From Alphaproteobacteria bacterium (GTDB lineage Bacteria; Pseudomonadota; Alphaproteobacteria; Rhodobacterales; Rhodobacteraceae), in assembly GCA_030429495.1 (NCBI GenBank), contig JAUIFH010000014.1:1-34571 (forward strand): a stretch of 34,571 bases of DNA. Direction: 5' to 3'. The notes beneath the pieces were generated by a model. It worked only from the letters and a program-made list of their open reading frames with translations. It did no database searches and had not been told where the DNA came from. The position numbers and the translations under genes are program-made. This document shows positions 1-8,093 of the stretch, one piece after another. Numbering within the stretch: position 1 is the stretch's first letter; the number at the start of each line of letters is the position of its first letter.

Positions 1-106
1 CCGCAACGCCGAGACCGACAACAGCGGCGGTCAGCACGACCCAGTCAACCGTGACGGCGCCGTCTTCTTCGTTGTTGAACTTCTTAGCAAGCTTGAACAG
101 TTTCAT
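1..106 (-). CDS. Flp-type pilin, N-terminal part (cut by the window edge)
   Basis: The 35 visible residues begin MKLFKLAKKFNNEEDGAVTVDWVVLTA and continue into a hydrophobic Ala/Val/Gly stretch. A short basic head, an acidic Glu-Glu-Asp-Gly segment and then a hydrophobic helix is the layout of Flp/Fap-type pilins assembled by Tad systems; many Rhodobacteraceae carry such proteins. The ATG at 104-106 is preceded on the minus strand by a GGAG ribosome binding site (113-116). The 3' end lies outside the window, so length and C-terminus cannot be judged, and no tad assembly genes are visible. It could also be another small single-span membrane protein, but the EDGAVTVDWV segment favours a pilin. 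Confidence 0.72.
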   Translation of the reverse strand, partial: MKLFKLAKKFNNEEDGAVTVDWVVLTAAVVGLGVA

Positions 107-456
107 GTCTATCTCCGTTAGGTTCGCCCGTTCTACCATCCGCGCTCACACTCTCGGGGTTACTTCACCAATCCCCCGCCGTTCGCGGCATGGGCTTATC
201 TGGCCGTCAAAACGTGGCAGGAGTTGGGCGTTGGTCGTACATTTTATAGTTGCGTTAACTTTTCGAACGCACCCGTATTAACATATTGATTTTAAACAAT
301 AACAATTTCAATCCTGGAGTGATTTTTCCTTGTGCCGTGTTGCCGAAAGTCCGAATCGGCGGGGAAAGCGAAGGCCGTTCAGCCGGAAAAGCTGGCTCTT
401 AGGTGCGTTTTCTGAGAGAAAAGCCGCAAGGAAAAAGAACAGGCAGGACAGGCAGA
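107..456. other. Divergent intergenic region, AT-rich core
   Basis: About 350 bases separate the pilin gene (minus) from the transglycosylase gene (plus). The stretch around 240-310 is clearly richer in A and T than the rest of the window and contains three TTAA tetramers. It probably holds the promoters of both flanking genes. On the minus strand TATAAA (plus 243-248) is a possible -10 for the pilin, but no convincing -35 goes with it. I see no convincing protein gene here. Confidence 0.5.
244..259. promoter_or_regulatory. Candidate CtrA box upstream of the pilin gene
   Basis: TTAT-N7-TTAAC matches the CtrA consensus TTAA-N7-TTAAC at all but one core base, with the correct 11-base periodicity. 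It lies about 140 bases upstream of the Flp-type pilin start. CtrA is known to control pilus genes in Caulobacter. The region is AT-rich, which raises the chance of a random match. Confidence 0.35.
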
Positions 457-1317
457 ATGGTGCGGGCCCCCGGACTGGCACTTTGTTTCGGCGCTGCGCT
501 GGCGCTGGCGGGTTCCGTTGCGGCCGAGACCGGGACGGGCGGCTACCGGGATTTCACGTTCAAGATGATCAGTGTGCCGAAGACCGGTCAGGCCGGTCGC
601 ATAACGGTACAGATCGATCCCGAGGAGCAGGCTGAAAGGTTGGCCACCGGGGCGCTGCCGCCGGCGGAGAACCCGATCCCGCGGGGCGGTGCCGCGCCCG
701 GGTTGAAGCCCCCGGCACCGGCTGGGCCGGGCGCCTACGACTGGTACTGGACGGCCGTCTCGCCCGCGCTGGGCGAAGGCCCCGACCGTTTCGACAAGGC
801 GATCGTGGCACTTAGTCAGGGGCCTGAGGGCACGGCGGTCAACGCCCCGCGCCTGCAGCATCTTCAGAACATCGCGTCGGCACATGGCGCTGAAATCCTC
901 AAGGCGACGGTTGGCACCGATGTGTCGCCGGCGCTCGTTCTCGCCGTCATCGGGATCGAAAGCGCCGGCCGGACCGATGCGGTGTCGTCCGCCGGCGCCG
1001 TCGGGCTGATGCAGCTCATCCCGGCGACCGCATCCCGTTTCGGCGTGTCCGACAGCAATGATCCGACCCAGAACATCCGGGGCGGCGTCGCCTATCTCGA
1101 CTGGCTGATGAAGGAATTCAACCGCGATCCGCTGATGGTCCTGGCGGCCTACAATGCTGGCGAAAACGCGGTGAAGGAAAACGGCGGCGTGCCGCCCTAT
1201 GCCGAGACGCGTGCCTACGTTCCAAAGGTTCTGGCGGCCTGGAGCGTGGCGCGCGGGCTGTGCGTGACGCCCCCGCAACTTGTGACCGACGGCTGCGTGT
1301 TCGTCGCGAATGGATGA
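457..1317 (+). CDS. Lytic transglycosylase, SLT domain, exported
   Basis: The protein has 286 residues. An N-terminal signal peptide (MVRAPGLALCFGAALALAGSVAAE) is followed by a Pro/Ala-rich linker and a C-terminal goose-type lysozyme-like SLT domain. The domain shows the catalytic Glu in IGIESAGRTDAVSSAGAVGL, then MQLIPATASRFGV, and AYNAGENAV, all hallmarks of soluble lytic transglycosylases. These cleave the MurNAc-GlcNAc bond of peptidoglycan in the periplasm and leave anhydromuramyl ends. The ATG at 457 is preferred over the in-frame GTG at 403 because it follows AGGA (445-448) at good spacing and starts the signal peptide directly. Its 3' end overlaps or abuts the HAD-UbiA gene, so the two are probably cotranscribed. 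Confidence 0.9.
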   Translation: MVRAPGLALCFGAALALAGSVAAETGTGGYRDFTFKMISVPKTGQAGRITVQIDPEEQAERLATGALPPAENPIPRGGAAPGLKPPAPAGPGAYDWYWTAVSPALGEGPDRFDKAIVALSQGPEGTAVNAPRLQHLQNIASAHGAEILKATVGTDVSPALVLAVIGIESAGRTDAVSSAGAVGLMQLIPATASRFGVSDSNDPTQNIRGGVAYLDWLMKEFNRDPLMVLAAYNAGENAVKENGGVPPYAETRAYVPKVLAAWSVARGLCVTPPQLVTDGCVFVANG

Positions 1318-2761
1318 GTTTGCCGAAATGACCGATGTGAAGCCGCTGGTTCTCGACGTGGATGGCACGTTCCTGAAGACCGACATGTTGCTTGAGAATT
1401 TCTGGGCCGGGCTTGGCCGCGATCCGCTGGCGACACTCGGCGTGGCGGTGCGGTACTTCCGCGAACCGGCGCGGCTCAAGGCCGAACTCGCGGCGATCGC
1501 GCCGATCCGGACCGATCTTCTGCCGGTCAATCCCGAGATCGCCGATCTTGCTCTTCGTTCGCGGGTGGCCGGACGCGAGGTGGTGTTTGCCTCTGCCTCT
1601 GACCGCGGTCTCGTTGAACGGCTTGCGGCCGATTATGGTCTGTCAGAGCGGGTCTTCGCCTCGGACGGGACCCACAACCTCAAGGGTACTGCGAAGGCCG
1701 AAGCGCTGGTCGAGGCCTATGGCGAGGGCGGGTTCGATTATGCCGGTGATTCCGATGCCGACATGCCGGTCTGGGAACGTGCGGAGAACGCGCTCGTGGT
1801 CGGGCGTGTATCGGCCGCCCGGACGCTCACCGCGCGCGGCCACAATGCCGTGGAAATCCCCGGCGGCTGGAACTGGCGTGCGCTTCTCAAGGCGCTCAGA
1901 CCGCACCAATGGGTCAAGAATATCCTTCTCCTGCTCGCAATGATTGCGTCGCACCGGTTCGACCTGGAGACCATCGTCCCGATCCTTTGGGGGATCGTTG
2001 CGTTCTCTGCTGCGGCTTCGTCGATCTATATCGTCAATGATCTGCTCGACCTTGAGGCGGACCGCCTGCATCCGACGAAATGCCGCCGTCCTTTCGCGAG
2101 CGGCGACGTGCCGATCACCGTGGGAATGGCGGCCTGTGCAGCGTTGGCGGTGATCGCGCTCGGTGTCGCCGCCGCGCTCAACCCGGCCTTCTTCGGGATC
2201 GTCGTGCTCTACATGGTCACGTCGCTGGCTTACTCGTTGAAGTTGAAACGGATGCGCTGGGTCGACATCGCCACCCTGGCGGGCCTTTACACGATCCGCG
2301 TCGTCGCCGGCGCCGCGGCGGGGCAGGTCGACGTCTCGATTTACATGCTGATCTTCATATTCCCGATCTTCGTCACGCTCGGCTGCGTTAAGCGGCTGAC
2401 CGAACTGACCCTCGCCACCTCGGACGAACGCCTGCCGGGCCGGGGTTACGGGCGGCCCGACCGGGGCGACCTTCTCAACGTCGCGGGGCTCGGCACGGTC
2501 GGCGCGCTCCTCATCTTCTTCCTCTATTCGATCAGCGACCAAGGGAAGGAGCTTTACCCCGCGACGTGGATTCTCTGGATTGCGATGATCCCGATGGGCC
2601 TTTGGCTGGTGCGGATGGTCCTACTGGGCTGGTATGGGAAACAGGACTACGACCCGATCGTGTTCGCGATGCGCGACAAGTTCGGAATCGGAATCCTGAT
2701 GATCACGCTTTCCCTGATGTTCTGGGCGTCCGGCCTGTGGTCGCAGTGGTTTGGCGGCTAG
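1310..2761 (+). CDS. HAD phosphatase-UbiA prenyltransferase fusion (DPPR synthase-like)
   Basis: The 483-residue protein has two parts. Residues 1 to about 185 form a HAD hydrolase with DVDGT (16-20), the Ser motif SASDRG, a conserved Lys region (KGTAKAEAL) and the acidic motif YAGDSDAD. From about 190 it is a polytopic UbiA-family membrane protein with the first Asp-rich motif NDLLDLEADRLHPTKCRRP (from 243), the second region YSLKLKRMRWVDIA, and a DYDPIVFAMRDK tail. The NDxxDxExDRxHPTKxxRP form and the DPxVFAxRD tail resemble the mycobacterial decaprenyl-phosphate phosphoribosyltransferase Rv3806c more than heme or quinone prenyltransferases. I infer transfer of phosphoribose from PRPP to a polyprenyl phosphate, with the fused HAD removing the 5'-phosphate. 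ATG 1310 overlaps the upstream gene by 8 bases; ATG 1328 is an alternative start. Confidence 0.82.
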   Translation: MDEFAEMTDVKPLVLDVDGTFLKTDMLLENFWAGLGRDPLATLGVAVRYFREPARLKAELAAIAPIRTDLLPVNPEIADLALRSRVAGREVVFASASDRGLVERLAADYGLSERVFASDGTHNLKGTAKAEALVEAYGEGGFDYAGDSDADMPVWERAENALVVGRVSAARTLTARGHNAVEIPGGWNWRALLKALRPHQWVKNILLLLAMIASHRFDLETIVPILWGIVAFSAAASSIYIVNDLLDLEADRLHPTKCRRPFASGDVPITVGMAACAALAVIALGVAAALNPAFFGIVVLYMVTSLAYSLKLKRMRWVDIATLAGLYTIRVVAGAAAGQVDVSIYMLIFIFPIFVTLGCVKRLTELTLATSDERLPGRGYGRPDRGDLLNVAGLGTVGALLIFFLYSISDQGKELYPATWILWIAMIPMGLWLVRMVLLGWYGKQDYDPIVFAMRDKFGIGILMITLSLMFWASGLWSQWFGG

Positions 2762-3000
2762 CTCTGGCCCTTCGGCTTCAGGCGATAGACCCCTTCGGGA
2801 AGGTTCAGCGCCGCCGCAAGCTCGCGCACTTGGGCAATCGACATGACGATCTTCACGACCTCGTCCTTGCGAGGGTCGAACTGCTCGATTGTCACGCATT
2901 CTGAGAAGCCCTGAATCGTCACGTCCTCTTCCAGATGCGGGCTGCCCTCGTCGACGAGGGTGATGATGGTGGCGTCGAAGTCGTGCTCGATGGTGAACAT
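2758..3000 (-). CDS. Small conserved-looking protein of unknown function
   Basis: The 80-residue acidic protein begins MFTIEHDFDATIITLVDEGS and ends RLKPKGQS. It has no signal peptide, membrane segment or cysteine cluster. It reads as a compact alpha/beta protein with a beta-rich first half (EHDFDATIITLVDEG, EDVTIQGF, CVTIEQFD) and a helix near the end (MSIAQVRELAAALNLPEG). The stop codon overlaps that of the convergent HAD-UbiA gene by three bases. Balanced composition and a clean frame support a real gene. I do not recognise the family. Confidence 0.68.
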   Translation of the reverse strand: MFTIEHDFDATIITLVDEGSPHLEEDVTIQGFSECVTIEQFDPRKDEVVKIVMSIAQVRELAAALNLPEGVYRLKPKGQS

Positions 3001-3168
3001 GGGCGAACACTAGCGCGCCTAGGGGGGAGGCTCAATGGCCCCTGGCGCCCGTGTGCGGCTGCAACGATTGCACCGGGGCGTGATTGCGCCCCTCTTTCGC
3101 GCCGAACAAGGCGGCGCTATTCTGGCGAAGGCAAACAAGAGCAGTAAAACAGCCCCGGAGAGAGGCGA

Positions 3169-3876
3169 ATGAAGAAGACAGCCATCCTCGCAGTCCTCGT
3201 CCTTGCCGCCTGCGTGGAGCAGGCGCCACCGTCCGCGCCGGCCGCCCGGCAACCGCTGCCTGCAGCCGGGCCGGTGCTTTCGCCGGATGTCGCGGCACGG
3301 AACTTCGTCACTGTCCTGGCGCGGATGGAGCCGGTGATCGAGCGCGAATGCCGCACCCGTCAGCCACGTGCGAATTGCGATTTCCAGATTGTCGTCGATG
3401 ACCGCGCCAATCAGCCGCCGAATGCCTACCAGACGGTCGACCGGTCGGGGCGACCGATCATCGCCTTCACGCTGCCGCTGATCGCTGAGGCGCGGAATTC
3501 CGACGAACTTGCCTTCGTGCTGGGTCACGAGGCTGCGCATCACATCGCGGCCCATCTGCCACGCCAGCAGGAAACCGCGATGACCGGGGCGCTGATCTTC
3601 GGAGTCCTGACTGCGGCGACAGGCGGTGACGCGGCAGCGGTGCGCAGCGCGCAGGACATTGGCGGCACGCTCGGCGCACGCCGATACGCGAAGGATTACG
3701 AGCTTGAGGCAGATGCGCTGGGTACCATCCTCGCCTGGCGCGCGGGATATGATCCTGAACGCGGCGCGGCTTTCTTCACGCGGATTCCCGATCCGGGGAA
3801 CCGTTTCCTAGGCACGCATCCGCCGAACGCAAGCCGCATCGACACAGTGCGCCGCACACTGGCCGGGCTGCGCTGA
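3169..3876 (+). CDS. M48-family metalloprotease, probable lipoprotein
   Basis: The 235-residue protein starts with a lipoprotein signal (MKKTAILAVLVLAAC, lipobox LAAC with Cys15), then a Pro/Ala-rich linker. The zinc site HEAAH (120-124) follows a helix LAFVLG, and the third ligand is Glu180 in YELEADALG, which is the M48 (HtpX/Oma1/BepA-like) arrangement. It ends with THPPNASRIDTVRRTL, typical of M48 proteases. There are no membrane spans beyond the anchor, unlike HtpX. A role in periplasmic or outer-membrane protein quality control is inferred from the family. GGAGAG precedes the ATG. Confidence 0.88.
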   Translation: MKKTAILAVLVLAACVEQAPPSAPAARQPLPAAGPVLSPDVAARNFVTVLARMEPVIERECRTRQPRANCDFQIVVDDRANQPPNAYQTVDRSGRPIIAFTLPLIAEARNSDELAFVLGHEAAHHIAAHLPRQQETAMTGALIFGVLTAATGGDAAAVRSAQDIGGTLGARRYAKDYELEADALGTILAWRAGYDPERGAAFFTRIPDPGNRFLGTHPPNASRIDTVRRTLAGLR

Positions 3877-3888
3877 CACCATCATGGC

Positions 3889-3902
3889 TTGATCTGGATC
3901 AA
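3889..3902. promoter_or_regulatory. Perfect FNR/FnrL-type box
   Basis: TTGATCTGGATCAA is a perfect match to the FNR consensus TTGAT-N4-ATCAA. It lies 13 bases after the M48 gene stop and 62 bases before the ATG of the DUF6455 gene. A class II position (centre near -41.5) would put the transcription start around 3937, leaving a short leader that contains the GGGAG ribosome binding site. In Rhodobacterales the oxygen-sensing iron-sulfur regulator FnrL uses this site; DNR/NnrR-type NO regulators bind similar palindromes. Confidence 0.75.
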
Positions 3903-3964
3903 TGCGGACTGCGGCGTGTCGGCGATCCTGTAAGCGCAGGCCGCAGCAGCGTGGGAGTGTCGTG

Positions 3965-4249
3965 ATGGGCGGAGTGGTGAGACTGGTCGAACCGGTTCGT
4001 GGCGGGGCATCCGACCTGCCGTATTTCCTGACCGAGGCAGAGACCCGCCGCCATGGCGTCGATATCGGCGGAGCGGTGCAGTCAGGGATTCTGACCGAAG
4101 GTGATTTCCGTCAAATGCTGGCGTTTTGCCGCGAGTGTCGGGACGGCGGCGATCTGCGCCGTGTTCCCGGCCACGACCGGCTGGCGGCGGCGACACCCGA
4201 CTGGTGCGCGAACCGCGCCGTGCTGGAAGGCCTGCGCGGCCTCGTCTGA
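3965..4249 (+). CDS. DUF6455-like small cysteine-containing protein
   Basis: The 94-residue protein contains RRHGVDIGGAVQSGILTEGDFRQML, then a Cys-x2-Cys pair in FCRECRDGG, and PDWCANRAVLEGLR. This layout (GVD, CxxC, a following Trp-Cys-x-Asn) fits the DUF6455 family common in Rhodobacterales; function is unknown. The ATG at 3965 is chosen over an in-frame ATG at 3902 because it has GGGAG at good spacing and because 3902 overlaps the FNR box. The perfect FNR box upstream suggests induction or repression by oxygen or nitric oxide. The three Cys could bind a metal or take part in redox chemistry, but this is inference. Confidence 0.7.
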   Translation: MGGVVRLVEPVRGGASDLPYFLTEAETRRHGVDIGGAVQSGILTEGDFRQMLAFCRECRDGGDLRRVPGHDRLAAATPDWCANRAVLEGLRGLV

Positions 4250-4302
4250 TCGGGGTCTTTCTGTTCGCCGGGTTCGCCGCTAGATCGGTGGGCGGAGGGG
4301 AC

Positions 4303-4665
4303 ATGCGGATTCTCGAGAATGTGATTTCCGATCGCGGGTCGCGGTATGCTGTATCCGGCGGCCCCGTGCCGGACCGCGCCGGTGCGGAGGCGTTTCTTGC
4401 CGAACTTACGCGCATTCGCAAATTCTCGCGGGCGACGCATAACAGCTGGGCCATGATCCACGAATGCGGTGGGCAGCGCGAATTCATGAAGAACGACGAC
4501 GGCGAAAGCGGGGCCGGCGCGGCGATCTTGCGGATGCTCGAACGCGAAGGGCTGGTCAATCACATCGTCGTGGTCACCCGCTGGTATGGCGGGGTGAAGC
4601 TTGGCGGCGATCGGTTCCGCCACGTGACGGCGGCTGTGCGCGCCTATCTTGCCGAGCTGGCGTGA
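4303..4665 (+). CDS. YigZ/IMPACT (UPF0029) N-domain protein
   Basis: The 120-residue protein carries the UPF0029 signature NDDGESGAGAAILRMLEREGLVNHIVVVTRWYGGVKLGGDRFRHV, comparable to DDGEPSGTAG...VVVTRYFGGTKLG in YigZ and IMPACT. It is shorter than E. coli YigZ (about 200 residues) because it has only the N-terminal domain. The molecular function in bacteria is not settled; eukaryotic IMPACT affects translational control through GCN1. The ATG at 4303 follows GGAGGGG (4294-4300). It lies 53 bases after the DUF6455 gene and may share its FNR-controlled transcript. Confidence 0.78.
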   Translation: MRILENVISDRGSRYAVSGGPVPDRAGAEAFLAELTRIRKFSRATHNSWAMIHECGGQREFMKNDDGESGAGAAILRMLEREGLVNHIVVVTRWYGGVKLGGDRFRHVTAAVRAYLAELA

Positions 4666-4787
4666 CGGCGGACCCGGCAGGGTAGGGTAATCCGGTATCG
4701 GAGAGCGCCGCAACTGGTGGTAGAGTCAGGTCCAAGGTCACGGGTGGGTGGCTTGCAGAGCGCTGCAAATAGGGTGTGGCGCCCAGG

Positions 4788-4816
4788 ACCCGCCGCCGCG
4801 CTCCCCGGCGGCGGGT
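4788..4816. terminator. GC-rich hairpin between convergent genes
   Basis: A perfect 10-base-pair stem (ACCCGCCGCC, 4788-4797, with GGCGGCGGGT, 4807-4816) encloses a 9-base loop. It lies 10 bases past the rimO stop and about 120 bases past the YigZ-like gene, so it could end transcripts from both sides. No clear U tract follows on either strand. A shorter inverted repeat (TTGCAG/CTGCAA, 4753-4768) lies nearby and is unexplained. Confidence 0.5.
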
Positions 4817-4825
4817 TCCTACGTT

Positions 4826-6196
4826 TCAAACGCGGCGTCCCCACAGATCGTATTCGCTGGCCTCGTCTACTTCGACTGTGACGATATCGCCCGGCGTCAG
4901 TTCGTCGAAATTTTCGTCGATAAAGAGGTTCCCGTCGATTTCGGGCGCATCGGCCTTGGTACGGCAGGTCGCGCCTTCCTCGTCCACCGCGTCGACAATG
5001 ACCTCCATCCGCTGTCCGACCTTCGCGGCAAGCTTCGCCTCGGAGATTGCCTGCGCCTTCGCCATGAACCTGTCCCAGCGATCCTGCTTGACCTCTTCGG
5101 GAACATGATCGGGAAGTGCGTTCGAACGCGCGCCGTCGACATTCTCGTACTGGAAGCAGCCGACACGGTCGAGTTGCGCTTCGTCCAGCCAGTCGAGGAG
5201 AGTCTGGAACTCCTCCTCCGTCTCGCCGGGATAGCCGACGATGAAGGTCGACCGCAGCGTGATCTCGGGGCAGATGCCGCGCCATGCGGCGATCTCGTCG
5301 AGTGTCTTGGCGGCGGCGGCGGGGCGTGCCATGCGCTTCAGCGTCTCGGGATGGGCGTGCTGGAATGGGATGTCGAGATAGGGCAGCACCAACCCCTCAG
5401 CCATCAACGGGATCAGGTCGCGCACATGGGGATAGGGATAGACATAGTGCAGCCGCACCCAGGCGCCGAGGTTGCCCAGATCGCGGGCCAGGTCGGTGAT
5501 GTGCGCCCGGTGGCCGTTCTTCTCGGCGTGTTTCAGGTCAAGGCCGTAGGCCGACGTGTCCTGACTGATGACCAGAAGTTCTTTCACGCCTGCCGCGACC
5601 AGCTTCTCCGCCTCGCGCATAACCGCGTGGGCGGGGCGGGAGGCGAGGCGGCCGCGCATGTCGGGGATGATGCAGAACCGGCACTTGTGGTTACAGCCCT
5701 CGGAAATTTTCAGGTAGCTGTAGTGGCGCGGCGTCAGCTTCACGCCGGCAGGCGGCAGCAGGTCCACGAAGGGATCGGGGCTGGGCGGCACCGCGTGATG
5801 AACGGCATCCAGCACCTGTTCGTACTGATGCGGGCCTGTGACCGCCAGAACCGAGGGGTGCGCGCCGGTGATGTAATCCGGTTCCGCCCCAAGGCAGCCG
5901 GTGACAATGACCCGCCCATTCGCGGTCAGAGCCTCACCAATCGCATCAAGACTTTCTGCCTTGGCGCTGTCGAGAAAGCCGCAGGTATTCACGATCACGG
6001 CGTCCGCACCCTGGTAGTCGGGCGAGATCGCGTAACCCTCGGCGCGAAGCCGCGTCAGAATACGCTCGCTGTCCACCAGCGCCTTGGGGCAGCCGAGCGA
6101 GACCATGCCGATGCGCGGCTGGCCGGGACGGGCCGGCAGGTCCGGCATCGTCGTGCGGGCGAGGTCGGGGCGGAGATCGGGCGGGTTCTGGCTCAT
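4826..6196 (-). CDS. rimO: Ribosomal protein S12 methylthiotransferase RimO
   Basis: The 456-residue radical-SAM enzyme has the N-terminal UPF0004 domain ([18 protein letters not shown] ... [16 protein letters not shown] ... VIVTGCLGA) with three Cys for the auxiliary cluster. The radical-SAM motif is CNHKCRFC in [15 protein letters not shown], and a C-terminal TRAM domain ends the protein. RimO adds a methylthio group to the beta-carbon of Asp88/89 of ribosomal protein S12. [10 protein letters not shown] and [11 protein letters not shown] distinguish it from the tRNA enzyme MiaB. Length is normal for the family. Confidence 0.96.
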   Translation of the reverse strand: MSQNPPDLRPDLARTTMPDLPARPGQPRIGMVSLGCPKALVDSERILTRLRAEGYAISPDYQGADAVIVNTCGFLDSAKAESLDAIGEALTANGRVIVTGCLGAEPDYITGAHPSVLAVTGPHQYEQVLDAVHHAVPPSPDPFVDLLPPAGVKLTPRHYSYLKISEGCNHKCRFCIIPDMRGRLASRPAHAVMREAEKLVAAGVKELLVISQDTSAYGLDLKHAEKNGHRAHITDLARDLGNLGAWVRLHYVYPYPHVRDLIPLMAEGLVLPYLDIPFQHAHPETLKRMARPAAAAKTLDEIAAWRGICPEITLRSTFIVGYPGETEEEFQTLLDWLDEAQLDRVGCFQYENVDGARSNALPDHVPEEVKQDRWDRFMAKAQAISEAKLAAKVGQRMEVIVDAVDEEGATCRTKADAPEIDGNLFIDENFDELTPGDIVTVEVDEASEYDLWGRRV

Positions 6197-6238
6197 GGCG
6201 GCGGCATATACGCCCTGGCGGGCGGCAAGGAAAGTGCC

Positions 6239-7000
6239 TCAGTTCCTCAGCCGCCAGCCGGTCCGGAAGATCGCCCAGACTGCCCCGATCCCGAGGGCGA
6301 GGAAGATCGCCACGGCCACAAGCGACATGGCGACCGGCACGTCGGCCTGCCCGAAGAACGACCAGCGGAAGCCCGAGACGAGGTAGAGGACCGGGTTGAA
6401 CTTGGCCACGCCTTCCCAGAAGGGCGGCAGCATGGAGGCGGAATAGAAGGCTCCGCCGAGGAAGACCAGGGGCGTGATCACCATCAGTGGAATGAACTGC
6501 AACTGCTGCCAGTCCTTTGCCCAGATGCCCATCAGAAAGCCGAAAAGCGAAAAGCTGAAGGCAGTCAGGATCAGGAAGGCCAACGCCCAGACCGGGTGCG
6601 CCATGGGAAGGTCCACGAAGAAGAGCGCGGTAAGATAGATCACCAGTGCGATGATCACCGATTTCAACGCGGCCGCCCCGACATAGCCCATCACCACCTC
6701 GATGAAGGACATGGGCGCGGCGAGGATTTCGTACATCGTGCCCACGAATTTCGGCATGAAGATTCCGAAAGAGGCATTGGTGATCGACTGCTGAAGCACG
6801 GTCAGCATGATCAGCCCGGGCACGATGAAGGCGCCGTAGGACACGCCCTCGACCGACTGGATGCGGGTGCCGATGGCGGCGCCGAAGACGACGAAATAGA
6901 GAACGGTCGAGACGACCGGCGAGGCGAGCGACTCCCAGGGCGTGCGCCAGAACCGCGCCATTTCGTGGGAAAAGATCGTGCGAACGGCCTGCCAGTTCAT
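6239..7000 (-). CDS. ABC-2 type transporter permease
   Basis: The 253-residue protein has about six hydrophobic segments and the ABC-2 permease layout of the YadH/NodJ type: an N-terminal amphipathic region ([31 protein letters not shown]), the loop [28 protein letters not shown], and the end-loop [37 protein letters not shown]. Its start overlaps the ATPase gene stop by four bases, so the two form a translationally coupled exporter. The substrate cannot be inferred. Confidence 0.92.
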   Translation of the reverse strand: MNWQAVRTIFSHEMARFWRTPWESLASPVVSTVLYFVVFGAAIGTRIQSVEGVSYGAFIVPGLIMLTVLQQSITNASFGIFMPKFVGTMYEILAAPMSFIEVVMGYVGAAALKSVIIALVIYLTALFFVDLPMAHPVWALAFLILTAFSFSLFGFLMGIWAKDWQQLQFIPLMVITPLVFLGGAFYSASMLPPFWEGVAKFNPVLYLVSGFRWSFFGQADVPVAMSLVAVAIFLALGIGAVWAIFRTGWRLRN

Positions 7001-7923
7001 ACCTTTTCCTCCAACAGCCGCAGGAAGACCTCCTCAAGCGAGGATTGTTCGGTGACGATGTCGCGCACGGCGATCCCTTCGCCCGCGAACCCCGCCAGAA
7101 GCCGGGCGATCCCGCTGCGGTCGGCGCGGGTGTCGTAGTCGTAGCGCACGTGGCGACCGTCCCCCAACAGCGCCACCCCTTCGCCCGCGAGCGTCGCGGG
7201 CAGGACGGTTAGCGGCTCGGCCAGTTCGACCGTCAGCCGCTTGCGGCCAAACTCGTGCATCAGCTTCGCCGTTTCCTCGACCAGCATCAGCCGGCCCTTG
7301 TCGATGATGCCGATCCGGTCGGCCATTTCCTCGGCCTCTTCAAGGTAGTGCGTCGTCAGGATGATCGTGACGCCCTCTTCGCGCAGGCGCCGAACGACCG
7401 CCCACATCTCTCGCCTGAGGTTCACGTCCACCCCGGCGGTGGGTTCGTCGAGGAATAGCACCTTCGGCCCGTGCGACAGAGCCTTGGCGATCAGCACCCG
7501 CCGCTTCATGCCGCCGGACAGTTCCATCAGCTTGGCGTCCCGCTTGTCATGAAGCGACAGCGCCTTCAGCACGCCTTCCAGATGGGCGTCGTCGGGCGCC
7601 TTGCCGTAAAGGCCGCGACTGAAGCGGACGGTGCCGATCACCGTCTCGAACATCTCGATTGAAATCTCCTGCGGCACGAGACCGATCAGCGACCGCGCTG
7701 CCCGGTAGTCGCGAATGATGTCGTTGCCGCCGACACGAACGGTACCGCCCGTCGGCGTGACCAGACCGCAGAGGATCGAGATGAAGGTGGTCTTGCCCGC
7801 GCCGTTCGGACCGAGAAGCGCGAGGATCTCTCCTTCGCGGATATCGAGCGTCACGCCCGAAAGCGCGGCCGTGCCGCTCGCATAGGTCTTCGAGAGGTCG
7901 CTGACCTCGATGATCGGGCGCAT
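6997..7923 (-). CDS. ABC transporter ATP-binding protein (YadG-like)
   Basis: The 308-residue ATPase has Walker [11 protein letters not shown]-loop VPQE, signature LSGGMKRR, Walker [13 protein letters not shown] and the switch His in [16 protein letters not shown]-terminal extension of about 80 residues ([19 protein letters not shown] ... [10 protein letters not shown]) is typical of DrrA/YadG/NodI-type exporters. It pairs with the overlapping permease gene. The ATG at 7921-7923 follows a GGAGTG-type site. Substrate unknown. Confidence 0.94.
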   Translation of the reverse strand: MRPIIEVSDLSKTYASGTAALSGVTLDIREGEILALLGPNGAGKTTFISILCGLVTPTGGTVRVGGNDIIRDYRAARSLIGLVPQEISIEMFETVIGTVRFSRGLYGKAPDDAHLEGVLKALSLHDKRDAKLMELSGGMKRRVLIAKALSHGPKVLFLDEPTAGVDVNLRREMWAVVRRLREEGVTIILTTHYLEEAEEMADRIGIIDKGRLMLVEETAKLMHEFGRKRLTVELAEPLTVLPATLAGEGVALLGDGRHVRYDYDTRADRSGIARLLAGFAGEGIAVRDIVTEQSSLEEVFLRLLEEKV

Positions 7924-7955
7924 CGGGGCACTCCTGTTCGCGTGCGGGAGGCTAT

Positions 7956-8043
7956 AGCGTTTCGGGTTCGCATTGAATCAGAATTCGAACCTTTTTTAGC
8001 TCGAGTTCTGAGAGGTGCCGTTTCAATCGAAACCCGAGACGCT
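7956..8043. repeat. Long imperfect palindrome (two nested inverted repeats)
   Basis: Outer arms 7956-7977 and 8022-8043 (22 bases each) pair at 18 positions plus one G-T, with a central bulge. Inner arms 7979-7990 and 7999-8010 pair at 10 of 12 positions around the loop CTTTTTTA (7991-7998). The element lies between the gcrA stop and the start of the ABC ATPase gene, both on the minus strand. It has no U tract beyond its outer arm, so it is not a standard terminator. The length and nested arms resemble a dispersed intergenic palindromic repeat; no second copy was seen in this window. Confidence 0.7.
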
Positions 8044-8093
8044 TTGGCCCTCCGAATGTCGGAAGGGAAGCGGGGCCTTCAGAGGGAAGCCGG

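Noticed and set aside
278-295. A second possible CtrA site formed by TTAAC at 278 and TTAA at 292
   Set aside because: The two TTAA units are 14 bases apart, not 11, so they do not fit TTAA-N7-TTAA.
4753-4768. Short inverted repeat TTGCAG/CTGCAA with a 4-base loop
   Set aside because: It lies past the ends of convergent genes, not in a promoter, and such short repeats are expected by chance.
4748-7138. A 796-codon open frame on the plus strand, antisense to rimO and the ABC permease
   Set aside because: It is rich in His, Asp, Arg and Gly without recognisable domains, and the opposite strand encodes clear rimO and ABC genes. It is a GC-rich shadow frame.
7981-8010. Possible tRNA remnant because GGTTCGAATTC on the minus strand resembles a T-loop
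   Set aside because: No acceptor, D or anticodon arm can be drawn; the bases are explained by the imperfect palindrome.
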